Shown one piece after another: positions 8,492 to 17,710 of a stretch of DNA of 64,000 nt. Numbering within the stretch: the stretch's first letter is position 1; each line of letters starts with the position of its first letter. A model generated the notes under the pieces. It saw only the letters and a list, made by a program, of their open reading frames with translations, was not told the origin of the DNA and did no database searches. Position numbers and translations under genes: made by a program. The stretch is taken from the NCBI RefSeq assembly GCF_003172935.1, contig NZ_QGKS01000294.1, positions 1-64,000 on the forward strand, written 5' to 3'. This stretch comes from Micromonospora sicca. Its GTDB lineage: Bacteria > Actinomycetota > Actinomycetes > Mycobacteriales > Micromonosporaceae.

Positions 8492-8828
8492 TGAACCACG
8501 TACTGCCCGATGATTTCAGCGTGTGGCTGCACGACGACCTGATGCCAATCCCGTCATGGCCGACACCGCGCGCCGGACCCTCGACACCCTCCTGGCATGA
8601 CCGGCGGCGCGCCTGTCGGAGCCGGTGGCCACCCTGCCGGCACCGGCCCGACCGCGACGTCATCGCAAGATGTGAACAAAGCGATGCTTGAATATTTACA
8701 ACTTGTAGCAATAACATGAGCGGGCCACGCCCATGGCCGCCCCAGCGGGCCCCGTCCCCGCGACGGCGCCATCGGAACCTCGGGGCGGCGGCATCCGTCA
8801 AGACCAACCCGAGAGAGTGGGTCATCCG

Positions 8829-10855
8829 ATGTACGGAAGCTTCGACGAGGACGCCGCGTCGGGACGCCGGCGCCGCCGCGCCGCCCGGGCCGCCGCGGTC
8901 ACCGCGGCGGTGGCGCTGAGCGTGCTCACCGGGGGCGCCGCCGCGGCCGGTCCGGCGCCCGTGGTCACCCGGGCCGCCCTCGATCCGTCGCTCGTCGCCG
9001 GCCGTGGCGCCGCCGTCGGCTTCCTCGAGCAGGAGGCCGAACACGCCCGAACCACCGGCACGGTGATCGGTCCCGACCGGTCCGCGTACACGCTGGCGGG
9101 CGAGGCCTCCGGCCGCCGGGCGGTCCGGCTGAACCCCGGGGCAGTACGTCGAGTTCACCCTGCCGGCGGCGGCCGACGCGATCACCGTCCGGTACAGCAT
9201 CCCGGACTCCGCCCGACGGCGGCGGCATCACCGCGCCCCTCGACGTCGCCGTCGGCCACGGTCGGCCCCGCACGATGACCCTGACCTCGCAGTACGCCTG
9301 GCTCTACAACCAGTACCCGTTCAGCAACGACCCCGACGCCGGGCTGCTGCACCCCGACTGGTGGATCACCGAGTGCTCCTGCGTCCCGGCGGCCACCACG
9401 CCCGCGCCGACCATCAGCACGCCGTTCCGGCCGCACCACTTCTATGAGGAGCAGCGCCTGCTGCTGGGCCGCACCCACCGCGCCGGCGAGATCGTCCGGC
9501 TGACCGCGCCGGCCGGCAGCGCCGCCGCCTGGACCGTCATCGACCTGCTGGACTCCGAGCTCGTCGGCCCGCCGCACGTCGCACCGCACGCGGTGAACGC
9601 CGTCGCGCTCGGCGCCGACCAGTCCGGCCGACGCGACTCGGCCGACGCGCTGGACCGCGCCATCGCGGCCGCCCGCGGCACCCACCGCACGGTCTACCTG
9701 CCGCCGGGCACGTACCAGATCAACCGGCACATCATCGTCGACGACGTGACGATCGAGGGCGCCGGCAGCTGGTACACGGTGTTCCGGGGCCGGGAGGTCG
9801 CCCTGGACACCCCCGCCCCCGACGGCTCGGTGCACACCGGGGTCGGCTTCTACGGCCGGGACGCGGCGGCCGGCGGCAGCAGCAACGTGCACCTGTCCGG
9901 CTTCGCCATCGAGGGGGACGTCCGGGAGCGGATCGACCTCGACCAGGTCAACGCCATCGGCGGGGCGCTCAACCACTCCACCATCGACGGGCTGTACCTG
10001 CACCACACCAAGGTGGGCATGTGGTTCGACGGACCGATGACCGACCTGCGGGTCACCGACACCGTCATCGCCGACCAGATCGCCGACGGCGTCAACTTCC
10101 ACACCGGCGTCACCCACTCGTCGGTCTCGAACAGCTTCGTCCGCAACACCGGCGACGACGGCCTGGCCATGTGGTCCGAGCGGACCGGCAACGCGCACAA
10201 CACCTTCGACCACAACACCGTGCAGTCGCCCGTCCTGGCCAACGGCATCGCGCTCTACGGCGGCACCGACAACACCGTGTCGCACAACCTCGTCGCCGAT
10301 CCGGTCCGCGAGGGCAGCGCCATCCAGGTCGGCTCCCGGTTCGGCGCCGAGCCGTTCACCGGGCAGCTGTGGATCACCGACAACACCACCGTGCGCGCGG
10401 GCACGTACGAGCTGAACTGGAACATCGGGCTCGGTGCGATCTGGTTCTACGCCCTGGACCGCAGCATCGACGCGGACATCCAGGTCGTCGGGGACGCCTT
10501 CCTCGACAACACCTTCAACGCGATCATGCTGGTCAGCGACTGGCCGGTGAAGGACCAGGTGTCCATCACCGGCGTCCACTTCCAGGGCATCCGGGTCGAC
10601 GGCACCGGCACCTCGGTGGTCAGCGCCCGGGCGGCGGGGGCCGCCTCGTTCGCCGACGTCGACGCCCGCAACGTCGGGGCGGTCGGGGTCAACAACTGCG
10701 GATCGTTCCACTTCACCCCGGCCGGCTCCGAGTTCAGCCTGACCGACCTCGGCGGCAACGACGGTGGCTGGCTGGCGCCGTGGCTGCTGCCGAACACCAT
10801 CACCTGCAACGACCGTCCGACGGTCGTACCGCCGCCGGCGCCCGCGCCCTGGTGA
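8829..10855 (+). pseudogene. Secreted GH87-like beta-helix glycoside hydrolase, disrupted by two frameshifts
   Basis: This is a paralogue of the gene at 1-1928. The ATG at 8829 has GAGAG upstream and starts a signal peptide ([13 protein letters not shown] followed by a hydrophobic core). The frame then needs two single-base corrections. One is in the C4G4 run at 9134-9141, after GRRAVRLNPG, restoring QYVEFTLP. The other is at about 9210-9214, restoring PDGGGITAPLDVAVG. From 9275 the frame is intact to the TGA at 10855, through WLYNQYPFSNDP, the beta-helix and the acidic motif VRNTGDDGLAMW. Uninterrupted it would be about 675 residues, without the Pro/Thr-linked C-terminal extension of the left copy. 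Either a decaying duplicate or two sequencing errors in GC runs would explain this. Confidence 0.7.
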
Positions 10856-10863
10856 GTCGGCGA

Positions 10864-10915
10864 CCGGCCGGTCACCCTGTCCGGGCCCCCAGCCCTGGAC
10901 GGGGTGACCGGCCGG
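10864..10915 (+). terminator. Stem-loop between convergent genes
   Basis: CCGGCCGGTCACC (10864-10876) is the perfect complement of GGTGACCGGCCGG (10903-10915). It lies 9 bp after the GH87-like stop and just before the end of the DUF5709 gene on the other strand, so it can serve both. There is no T-tract. Confidence 0.6.
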
Positions 10916-10932
10916 ACCCGGCGAACCGGCCG

Positions 10933-11442
10933 CTACCGGTCGTTCACCAGGCCGCCCAGACCGCCTTCGACGTCGGCGTCCCACAGCGGTGTCTCCGACT
11001 CGGCATAGGGCTCATCGATCACGTGCACCGCGGCCTCCTCGGCGCTGGCGCCACCCCCGTCGACCCCGACGTCCCTGCCCACGGAGTCCGCCTCGACATC
11101 CTCGCCGAAGCCGTCGTTGGTGTCGACGAGCCGCCCGGCCCGCAGGTCGCGGTCGAACCCCCGCCGGGTCAGCTCGTCCTCGTCGCCGTAGGGGGCGGGA
11201 TCTTCGTCGGACGAGAGGTCGGGCTCCTCCTCGGCGAGCCGCTGCGCGAGCGACTCGCCCGCGTGCTCCTCGGCTGCGGTGGTCCCGAAGCGGTTGGCGC
11301 CCGACCACCGATCGCTCGCCACGATCCCGACGTCGAGCGGGTCCTCGACACCGTCCTCGAGGGTGTCGGAACCGTCGAGGACGCCGTCGTCCTCGATGTC
11401 GTCGTACTGCTGCACCTCGTAGCTACCGGCATCGGCGCTCAT
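10933..11442 (-). CDS. DUF5709 family protein
   Basis: The 169-residue acidic, soluble protein is rich in Asp, Glu and Gly, with no membrane segment or signal peptide. It starts MSADAGSYEVQQYDD and contains LDVGIVASDRWSGANRFGTTAAEE, which matches the actinobacterial DUF5709 family. Function is unknown for the family. The ATG at 11440-11442 follows GAGAGG with good spacing. It is divergent from the response-regulator gene across a 165-bp gap that holds no other gene. Confidence 0.8.
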   Translation of the reverse strand: MSADAGSYEVQQYDDIEDDGVLDGSDTLEDGVEDPLDVGIVASDRWSGANRFGTTAAEEHAGESLAQRLAEEEPDLSSDEDPAPYGDEDELTRRGFDRDLRAGRLVDTNDGFGEDVEADSVGRDVGVDGGGASAEEAAVHVIDEPYAESETPLWDADVEGGLGGLVNDR

Positions 11443-11607
11443 GGGGAACCTCTCAAAGGGTGGCGCGATCGTTGCTCAGCTGCCGATGTTACTCACTTCC
11501 GCGGCTGGGCCACCGCGCGGCCGATCCGGGTCACGGCTCGTGCCCGAAGGGGCGAAGCGGGAACTCCCGTCGCAGGCCCGTTCACCCGGCGCGGGCGAGG
11601 TGGTTTT

Positions 11608-13275
11608 ATGGGCGCCATGGCGAACCCGGTGATCCTGACCGTCGACGACGATCCGGTGGTGTCCCGGGCGGTCGCCCGCGACGTCCGCCGCCGGTACGGC
11701 GACCGCTACCGCGTGGTGCGGGCGAACTCCGGGCCGGAGGCCCTGGACGCGCTGCGCGAAATCAAGCTACGCAGCGAGCAGGTGGCGCTGCTGCTGGCCG
11801 ACCACCGGATGCCCGAGATGACCGGAATCGAGTTCCTCGAGGCGGCGATGGACCTCTTCCCGGCCGCCCGCCGGGTGCTGCTGACCGCGTACGCGGACAC
11901 CGACGCCGCCATCGACGCGATCAACGTGGTCGACCTCGACCACTACCTGCTCAAGCCGTGGCATCCGCCGGAGGAGAAGCTCTACCCGGTGCTGGACACC
12001 CTGCTCGACGCCTGGGCGGCCAGCCCGGACGCCGCCCTGGCCGAGCTCCGGGTGGTGGGGCACCGCTGGTCCGCGCCGTCGTTCACGGTCCGCGACTTCC
12101 TCGCCCGCAACCTGGTGCCGTACCGCTGGCTGCTGGTGGACGAGCCGGAGGGCGCCCGGCTGCTCGACGCGGCCGGGGCGACCGAGGCGGACCTGCCGCT
12201 GGTGGTGACCGCCGAGGGCAAGACCCTGGTGGCGCCGACCCAGACGGAGCTGGCCGCAGTGGCCGGGCTCACAGTGGCGCCGGCGACGGACTTCTACGAC
12301 CTGGTGGTGGTCGGCGGCGGCCCCGCCGGACTCGGCTCAGCGGTGTACGGGGCGTCGGAGGGGCTGCGGACGGTGCTGGTGGAACGCCGCGCCACCGGCG
12401 GCCAGGCCGGGCAGAGCAGCCGGATCGAGAACTACCTCGGCTTCCCCGACGGGGTCTCCGGCGCCCAGCTCACCGACCGGGCCCGGCGGCAGGCGACGAA
12501 GTTCGGCGCCGAGCTGCTGAGCACCCGCGAGGTGGTGGGGCTGAGCGCCGCCGGGTCGGCCCGACTGCTGCGCTTCGACGACGGCGGCGAGATCGCCGCC
12601 CACACGGTGGTCCTCGCCACCGGGGTGTCGTACCGGGTGCTCGACGCGCCCGGATTGTCGGACTTCACCGGCCGGGGCGTCTTCTACGGCAGCACCGCCA
12701 CCGAGGCGCCGAGCTGCGTCGACCAGGACGTCTACATCGTCGGCGGGGCCAACTCGGCCGGCCAGGCCGCGGTGCACTTCTCGCGGTACGCCTCCCGGGT
12801 CCACCTGCTGATCCGGGGCGCCGACCTCACCGCCTCGATGTCCCGCTACCTCATCGACCAGCTGGAACGGATCGACCAGATCACCGTGCACCCGCACACC
12901 ACGGTGGTCGGCGGCGCGGGCGCGGACCACCTGCGGGAGCTGACCCTCTGCGACGCCCGTACCGGGCAGACCCGGACCGTGCCGACGTCCTGGCTGTTCA
13001 TCTTCATCGGCGCGGAACCCCGCACCGACTGGCTGGACGGACTGCTGGTCCGCGACCCGCGGGGCTTCATCGTCACCGGCCCCGATCTCCTCGCCGGCGG
13101 GCGACGCCCCGCCGGCTGGCCGCTCTCCCGCGACCCGTACCACCTGGAGACCAGCGTGCCCGGGGTGTTCGCCGCGGGCGACGTCCGGGCCCAGTCGGTC
13201 AAACGGGTCGCCTCCGCCGTCGGCGAGGGAGCGATGGCCGTGTCCCTCGTGCACCGCTACCTGGAGGCGCAGTGA
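11608..13275 (+). CDS. Response-regulator receiver fused to a thioredoxin-reductase-like FAD/NAD(P) oxidoreductase
   Basis: The protein is 555 residues. Residues about 7-130 form a CheY-type receiver with acidic pocket VDDDP and phospho-acceptor Asp65 in LLLADHRMPEM. A linker of about 90 residues resembles the thioredoxin-like segment seen in this fusion class. From about residue 229 comes a two-Rossmann flavoprotein: GGGPAG for FAD at about 235 and a second dinucleotide site VYIVGGANSAG at about 375, ending with the GVFAAGDVR FAD motif. The CxxC active site of true thioredoxin reductases is absent: its place reads STATEAPSC, keeping one Cys (370). The start is ATG at 11608 with GAGGTGG before it; a second ATG at 11617 is possible. 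It overlaps the histidine kinase gene by 4 bp, so the pair is a coupled signalling unit. The electron acceptor is unknown. Confidence 0.88.
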   Translation: MGAMANPVILTVDDDPVVSRAVARDVRRRYGDRYRVVRANSGPEALDALREIKLRSEQVALLLADHRMPEMTGIEFLEAAMDLFPAARRVLLTAYADTDAAIDAINVVDLDHYLLKPWHPPEEKLYPVLDTLLDAWAASPDAALAELRVVGHRWSAPSFTVRDFLARNLVPYRWLLVDEPEGARLLDAAGATEADLPLVVTAEGKTLVAPTQTELAAVAGLTVAPATDFYDLVVVGGGPAGLGSAVYGASEGLRTVLVERRATGGQAGQSSRIENYLGFPDGVSGAQLTDRARRQATKFGAELLSTREVVGLSAAGSARLLRFDDGGEIAAHTVVLATGVSYRVLDAPGLSDFTGRGVFYGSTATEAPSCVDQDVYIVGGANSAGQAAVHFSRYASRVHLLIRGADLTASMSRYLIDQLERIDQITVHPHTTVVGGAGADHLRELTLCDARTGQTRTVPTSWLFIFIGAEPRTDWLDGLLVRDPRGFIVTGPDLLAGGRRPAGWPLSRDPYHLETSVPGVFAAGDVRAQSVKRVASAVGEGAMAVSLVHRYLEAQ

Positions 13276-14723
13276 CCACCCCGGCCGACCGGCTCACCCC
13301 CGACGAGCTGCGCACCCTGTTCCTCTTCGCGGCGCTCGACGACGGCCAGCTCGCCTGGCTGGCCGAGCACGGACGGGTGGAGCAGCGCGCCGGTGGGACC
13401 GTCGTGTACGGCGAGGGCGAGGCCGCGACCTGCTTCTTCGTCCTGCTGCGCGGGACGGTCTCGCTGCACCGGCGGGTGGGCGGCGACGACGTCGAGGTCA
13501 GCCGGACCGACCAGCGCGGCGTGTACGGCGGCGCGACCCAGGCGTACCTGGACGACCAGGTCGAGCAGGTCTACCGCAACTCCATGCGGGCGGTGACCGA
13601 CGCGGACTTCTTCGTCCTGCCCGCGGAGCACTTCGCGCACGCCCTGCGCTCCTGGTTCCCGATGGCGATGCACCTGCTGGAGGGGCTGTTCTTCGGCATG
13701 CGGGACAGCCAGGCGATCGTGGGTGAACGGGAGCGGCTGCTCGCCCTCGGCTCGCTGTCCGCGGGCCTGACCCACGAGCTGAACAACCCGGCCGGCGCGG
13801 CCGTCCGGGCCACCTCGGTGCTGCGGGACCGGGTCGCCGGGATGCGGCACAAGCTCGCGCTCATCGCCGACGGCCGGCTGGACGGCCGTGCGTTGCAACG
13901 GCTGGTGGAGTTGCAGGAGGAGGCGGTGGCCCGGGTGGCGACCGCACCGAAGCTGTCCCCGATGGCCGCCTCCGACGCCGAGGACGCGGTGACCGACTGG
14001 CTGGACGAACACGAGGTACGCGGCGGCTGGGACCTCGCGCCGACCCTGGTCGCCGGCGGGCTGGACGCCGCCTGGCTGGACCGGGTGCAGCCGGCGGTGG
14101 GCCGGGCGGACCTGGAGTCGGCGGTGCGCTGGCTGACCTACACCGTGGACACCGAGCTGCTGATCCGCGAGATCGGGGACGCGGTCACCCGGATCTCCGG
14201 CCTGGTCGGCGCCGCCAAGCAGTACTCCCAGCTCGACCGCGCGCCGTTCCAGGTCGTCGACGTGCACGACCTGCTGGACGCCACCCTGGTGATGTTCAAG
14301 GCGAAGATCCCCGCCGACGTCCGGGTGGTCAGGGAGTACGACCACGCGCTGCCGCCGGTGCCCGCGTACGCGGCCGAGCTGAACCAGGTCTGGACGAACC
14401 TGATCGACAACGCGCTGGGCGCCATGGGTGACCGGGGCGTGCTGACGCTGCGTACCGGACGCGCGGGCGACCAGCTGGTGGTGGAGGTGGCGGACACCGG
14501 CCCGGGCATTCCGCCCGAGATCCGCCCGCGCATCTTCGAGCCGTTCTTCACCACCAAGCCGGTCGGCACCGGCACCGGACTCGGGCTGGACATCTCGTAC
14601 CGGATCGTGGTGCGCAAGCACCACGGCGACATCCGGGTCGAGTCCGCGCCCGGGATGACCGTCTTCCGCGTGCTGCTCCCCCTGCCCACCCAGCGTCCCG
14701 CGGGCACGCCCGGCGGCGGGTGA
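13272..14723 (+). CDS. Sensor histidine kinase with N-terminal cyclic-nucleotide-binding-like domain
   Basis: The GTG start at 13272 overlaps the preceding stop (GTGA) and gives 483 residues. Residues about 8-140 form a cNMP-binding/Crp-type beta-roll (LRTLFLFAALDDGQLAWLAEHG, then FFVLLRGTVSLHRR). A dimerisation helix follows with phospho-acceptor His168 in GLTHELNNPAG. The C-terminus is an HATPase with NLIDNALGAMG (N box), VADTGPGIPP (G1) and GTGTGLGLDIS (G2). No membrane segment is visible, so it senses a cytosolic ligand or nucleotide and should phosphorylate the receiver of the upstream oxidoreductase. Conserved pairing of such genes is known in actinobacteria; the signal is not. Confidence 0.9.
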   Translation: MTTPADRLTPDELRTLFLFAALDDGQLAWLAEHGRVEQRAGGTVVYGEGEAATCFFVLLRGTVSLHRRVGGDDVEVSRTDQRGVYGGATQAYLDDQVEQVYRNSMRAVTDADFFVLPAEHFAHALRSWFPMAMHLLEGLFFGMRDSQAIVGERERLLALGSLSAGLTHELNNPAGAAVRATSVLRDRVAGMRHKLALIADGRLDGRALQRLVELQEEAVARVATAPKLSPMAASDAEDAVTDWLDEHEVRGGWDLAPTLVAGGLDAAWLDRVQPAVGRADLESAVRWLTYTVDTELLIREIGDAVTRISGLVGAAKQYSQLDRAPFQVVDVHDLLDATLVMFKAKIPADVRVVREYDHALPPVPAYAAELNQVWTNLIDNALGAMGDRGVLTLRTGRAGDQLVVEVADTGPGIPPEIRPRIFEPFFTTKPVGTGTGLGLDISYRIVVRKHHGDIRVESAPGMTVFRVLLPLPTQRPAGTPGGG

Positions 14724-14730
14724 CCACCTC

Positions 14731-15561
14731 CTAATCGCCGGCGGCTCGCATCTCCTCTTCGGACAGACCCCGGCGCCAGTACCCGGCGAAGGTCACCTGC
14801 CGGCGGTTCAGCCCGCGCTCGCCGACCAGCTGCCGCCGGACCGCCCGCACCATCCCCGCCTCGCCGGCGACCCAGGCGTACGGGGTCGTGGTCGGCAGGT
14901 CAACGGCACGCAGGGCGGGCAGCAGCGCGACCCGACGCCCCGCGCGGAAGACCCAGGTCACCTCGACCTCGGCCGCCGTGGGCAACGGCCGCAGGTCGGC
15001 CGGGTCCGGCGCCTCGACGAGGACCCGGGCGCGGGTGCCCGCGGGCAGCCAGGCCAGGATCCGCTCGACGGCGGGCAGCGCGGTCTCGTCGGCGACCAGC
15101 AGCACCCCGTCGGTGTCGGCGGGCGGGCGGAATCGGACGGTCCGCTCGTCCTGCACCGCCGGGCCGAGCACCACCACCCGGTCGCCGGGCCCGGTCCGCC
15201 CGGCCCAGCGGGACGCCGGGCCGGTGTCGCCGTGCCGGACGAGGTCGATGTCCACCTCGGTCCGCTCCGGGCGGTGCTCCCGGATGGTGTACGAGCGCAT
15301 CACCGCGCGGACGGCGGGGTCCATGGCGCGCCAGGCGGTGAACCAGTCCTCCTCCGTCTCCGGGGGCAGCACCGGCTCGAGCTGACCGGGGTGCGGGAGG
15401 AAGAGGGAGACGCTCTGGTCGCGTCCGCCGCCGGCGAAGCCGGCCAGCCCGTCGTCGCCGAGGGTGACCCGGACCAGGGAGGCGCCGACGCGCCGGGTGC
15501 CGACGACGACCGCTGGGTAGCAGCGGTACCGGGGCGGGGCCGGTGCCAGGGCGGTGCTCAT
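14731..15561 (-). CDS. Siderophore-interacting protein (ferric-siderophore reductase, ViuB/SIP family)
   Basis: The 276-residue cytosolic flavoprotein removes iron from imported ferric siderophores by reduction. The N-terminal FAD-binding barrel includes RSYTIREHRPERTEVDIDLV, the family's flavin-binding signature, followed by GPASRWAGRTGPGDRVVVLGP. The C-terminal NAD(P)H domain has LLVADETALPAVERIL and ends with WVAGEAGMVRAVRRQL and TFAGYWRRG. It overlaps the end of the iron-siderophore lipoprotein gene by 4 bp (ATGA) and shares its iron-box promoter. The ATG at 15559-15561 has GAAGAAGG seven bases upstream. Confidence 0.93.
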   Translation of the reverse strand: MSTALAPAPPRYRCYPAVVVGTRRVGASLVRVTLGDDGLAGFAGGGRDQSVSLFLPHPGQLEPVLPPETEEDWFTAWRAMDPAVRAVMRSYTIREHRPERTEVDIDLVRHGDTGPASRWAGRTGPGDRVVVLGPAVQDERTVRFRPPADTDGVLLVADETALPAVERILAWLPAGTRARVLVEAPDPADLRPLPTAAEVEVTWVFRAGRRVALLPALRAVDLPTTTPYAWVAGEAGMVRAVRRQLVGERGLNRRQVTFAGYWRRGLSEEEMRAAGD

Positions 15562-16577
15562 CCGGCGACCTTCTTCGCGCCCCGGATGGCGGTGGCGAGG
15601 TTCTCTAGCAGCGGGGCGGCGCCGGCGTAGGAGAAGCGGGGCACCGCGTCCCACGGGGCGACCTGGCCGGCGCGCACGGCGGGCAGCTGCGCCCAGGTCG
15701 GCTTCCGGGCGAGGTCGGCGGCCTGCAACGCGGTGCCGCGGTTGTCCAGCAGGATCAGGTCGGCCGGGAACTTCCCGGCGTTCTCCCAGCTGAGCGACTC
15801 GAAGTAGTCGCCCTGCGCCAGCTTCGTGGGCACGACGATGTCGACGCCCAGCTCGGCGAAGTACATCAGGTCGGTGCTGATCTTCGGGTTGGAGACGTAG
15901 AACAGATCGGGGCTGCCGGAGGCGGCGAGCACCCGGATTCCCGGGTTGGCCTTGACCGCCGCCCGGACCGCGTCGCCGGCGGCGGCGAAGCGGGCCCGGG
16001 CGTCGGTGACCTTCTTGGCCGACAGGTCGGCGCCGAGGGACTCGGCGAGCTGCGCGTACCGCTCGATGGGGCGGGTCATCGGAACCCGGGCGGTGGTCAG
16101 GGCGACGGTGGGCGCGAGCGGGAGGATCTTCGCCCGGCTCTCGTCCGGCACGTACCAGAGCGCGCCCGGGTCGTACATGTGGGTGACCAGCAGGTCGGGT
16201 CGGAGGGTCGCGTACCGCTCCAGGTTGAACTCGCCCCACGCGTTGCCGAGGATCTCGACGCCTTCGACGTCGAGGTCGCCGGCCTGCGGGTCGCGGCTGC
16301 CGTCGGCGCGCCGGGTCTCGCCGAACACGCCGGCGATCTGCTCGTCCAGTCCGAAGTCGACGAGCGCGGCGGCGACGCCGGTGAAGGCGACGATCCGCGC
16401 GGGACGGCTGGCCGCGCTGACCTTCTCGCCGCGGTCGTCGGTGAAGGACCAGGGGCCGCCGGTGGGCTTCGCGACGGGTGCGGCGGGATCGCCGCCGCGT
16501 CCGCAGCCGGCGAGCAGCGCGGCGAGGCCGGCGCCGGCGGCGAGCAGCCCACGACGGGTGACGGTGGATTCGAGCAT
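15558..16577 (-). CDS. Iron-siderophore ABC transporter substrate-binding lipoprotein
   Basis: The 339-residue protein has twin arginines (VTRRGLLAAG) and a lipobox LLAGC, so it may be exported by Tat and anchored at the membrane. It has the FecB/FepB fold: RPARIVAFTGVAAALVDFGLDEQIAGVFG, then LRPDLLVTHMYD, where a helical backbone joins two lobes. It should bind the ferric siderophore and dock with the permeases encoded divergently (16676-18732). The ATG at 16575-16577 follows AAGGA at good spacing. The iron box at 16623-16641 lies 46-64 bp upstream. Confidence 0.92.
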   Translation of the reverse strand: MLESTVTRRGLLAAGAGLAALLAGCGRGGDPAAPVAKPTGGPWSFTDDRGEKVSAASRPARIVAFTGVAAALVDFGLDEQIAGVFGETRRADGSRDPQAGDLDVEGVEILGNAWGEFNLERYATLRPDLLVTHMYDPGALWYVPDESRAKILPLAPTVALTTARVPMTRPIERYAQLAESLGADLSAKKVTDARARFAAAGDAVRAAVKANPGIRVLAASGSPDLFYVSNPKISTDLMYFAELGVDIVVPTKLAQGDYFESLSWENAGKFPADLILLDNRGTALQAADLARKPTWAQLPAVRAGQVAPWDAVPRFSYAGAAPLLENLATAIRGAKKVAG

Positions 16578-16622
16578 GGCGAGGTCCTTCGGTACAGGTC
16601 GGGATGACCATGGACAGCGGAG

Positions 16623-16641
16623 TTAGGTTAGCCTAACCTAA
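16623..16641. promoter_or_regulatory. Iron box (IdeR/DmdR operator) TTAGGTTAGCCTAACCTAA
   Basis: This 19-bp perfect palindrome matches the actinobacterial DtxR-family consensus. It sits between the divergent siderophore-binding lipoprotein/reductase operon and the permease/ATPase operon. Iron-loaded repressor bound here would shut off both sides. Confidence 0.95.
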
Positions 16642-16675
16642 AGCGCTGTCAAGAACGTCCGCATCGGAGTCCGCC

Positions 16676-17710
16676 CTGTCCCTCACCCGTACGGCCCCGC
16701 CCCCGACGACACCGCCGGCGGCCCGGGCGCCCCGCCGCACCGCCCGCCGGCTCGCGGGTCTCGCGCTGAGCCTGCTGCTGCTCGCCGTGGTGGCCGGCCT
16801 CAGCATCGCCGTCGGGGCGAAACAGCTCTCCCCCGCCGAGGTGTGGCACGGCCTGCTGCGACCCGACTCCCCCGAGTACGCCGTCGTGCACCGGATGCGC
16901 CTGCCCCGTACGCTGCTCGGCCTCGTCGCCGGCGCGGCGCTCGGCGTCGCCGGCGCGGTCACCCAGACGCTGACCCGCAACCCGCTGGCCGACCCCGGCC
17001 TGCTCGGCATCAACGCCGGCGCCTCCGCCGCGGTCGCCACCGCCACCGCCGTCCTGGGCGTCGCGTCCGGCGACATCTGGTACGCGCTGCTCGGCGCCGC
17101 CGTCGTCACCGTCGCCGTGTACGCGGTCGGCGGTGGTCGCGGTGCCACCCCCACCCGGTTGGCCCTCGCCGGCGCGGCCCTCAACGCCGTCCTCTACTCG
17201 TACGTCAGCGCGGTGATGCTGCTCGACGCGGCGTCGCTGGAGCGGCTGCGGTTCTGGACCGTCGGCTCGCTCGCCGGCGCGCGCGACGACACCGTCCCGC
17301 GGGTGCTCCCCTTCGTCGCCGTCGGACTGCTGGTCGCGCTGGTCAGCGCCCGCCCGCTCGACGCGCTCGCCCTCGGCGATGACTCCGCCCGGACCCTCGG
17401 CGCCCGCCCCGGCGCCATCCGGGCGGCGGCCATCGTGGCGGTCACCCTGCTGTGCGGGGCGGCGACGTCGGCGTGCGGGCCGCTGGTCTCCGTCGGGTTG
17501 CTGGTGCCGCACCTGGTCCGGGCGCTCACCGGGCCGGACCTGCGCTGGTCGCTGCCGTACTGCGCGGTGCTCGCGCCGGTGCTGCTGCTCGCCGCCGACC
17601 TGACCGGTCGGGTGCTGGGCCGCCCCGGCGAACTGCCGGTGGGCACGGTGACCGGGGTGCTGGGCGGCCTGCTCTTCCTGCACCTGGTCCACCGGGGAGC
17701 CCGCCGATGA
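16676..17710 (+). CDS. FecCD-type ferric-siderophore ABC permease, subunit 1
   Basis: This membrane permease of the BtuC/FepD family has about nine to ten hydrophobic segments. The hallmark RMRLPRTLLGLVAGAALGVAG and the arginine-containing coupling region are present, followed by TRNPLADPGLLGINAGAS. The start is uncertain. The first canonical codon (GTG, 16787) would cut off half of the first membrane helix. The coding pattern continues upstream to a CTG at 16676 preceded by GGAG (16666-16669) six bases away, which gives 344 residues with a basic leader. It overlaps the next permease gene by 4 bp (ATGA), and its promoter contains the iron box. Confidence 0.85.
   Translation: MSLTRTAPPPTTPPAARAPRRTARRLAGLALSLLLLAVVAGLSIAVGAKQLSPAEVWHGLLRPDSPEYAVVHRMRLPRTLLGLVAGAALGVAGAVTQTLTRNPLADPGLLGINAGASAAVATATAVLGVASGDIWYALLGAAVVTVAVYAVGGGRGATPTRLALAGAALNAVLYSYVSAVMLLDAASLERLRFWTVGSLAGARDDTVPRVLPFVAVGLLVALVSARPLDALALGDDSARTLGARPGAIRAAAIVAVTLLCGAATSACGPLVSVGLLVPHLVRALTGPDLRWSLPYCAVLAPVLLLAADLTGRVLGRPGELPVGTVTGVLGGLLFLHLVHRGARR

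Noticed and set aside
8690-8715. AT-rich stretch that might be an AT-inserted attachment site
   Set aside because: There is no integrase, tRNA or matching repeat nearby. It is better explained as promoter DNA of the divergent region.
9182-10984. A 600-codon minus-strand open frame opposite the right GH87-like gene
   Set aside because: Composition is that of an antisense shadow (Gly/Val/Asp/Arg). The plus strand carries the conserved catalytic motif.
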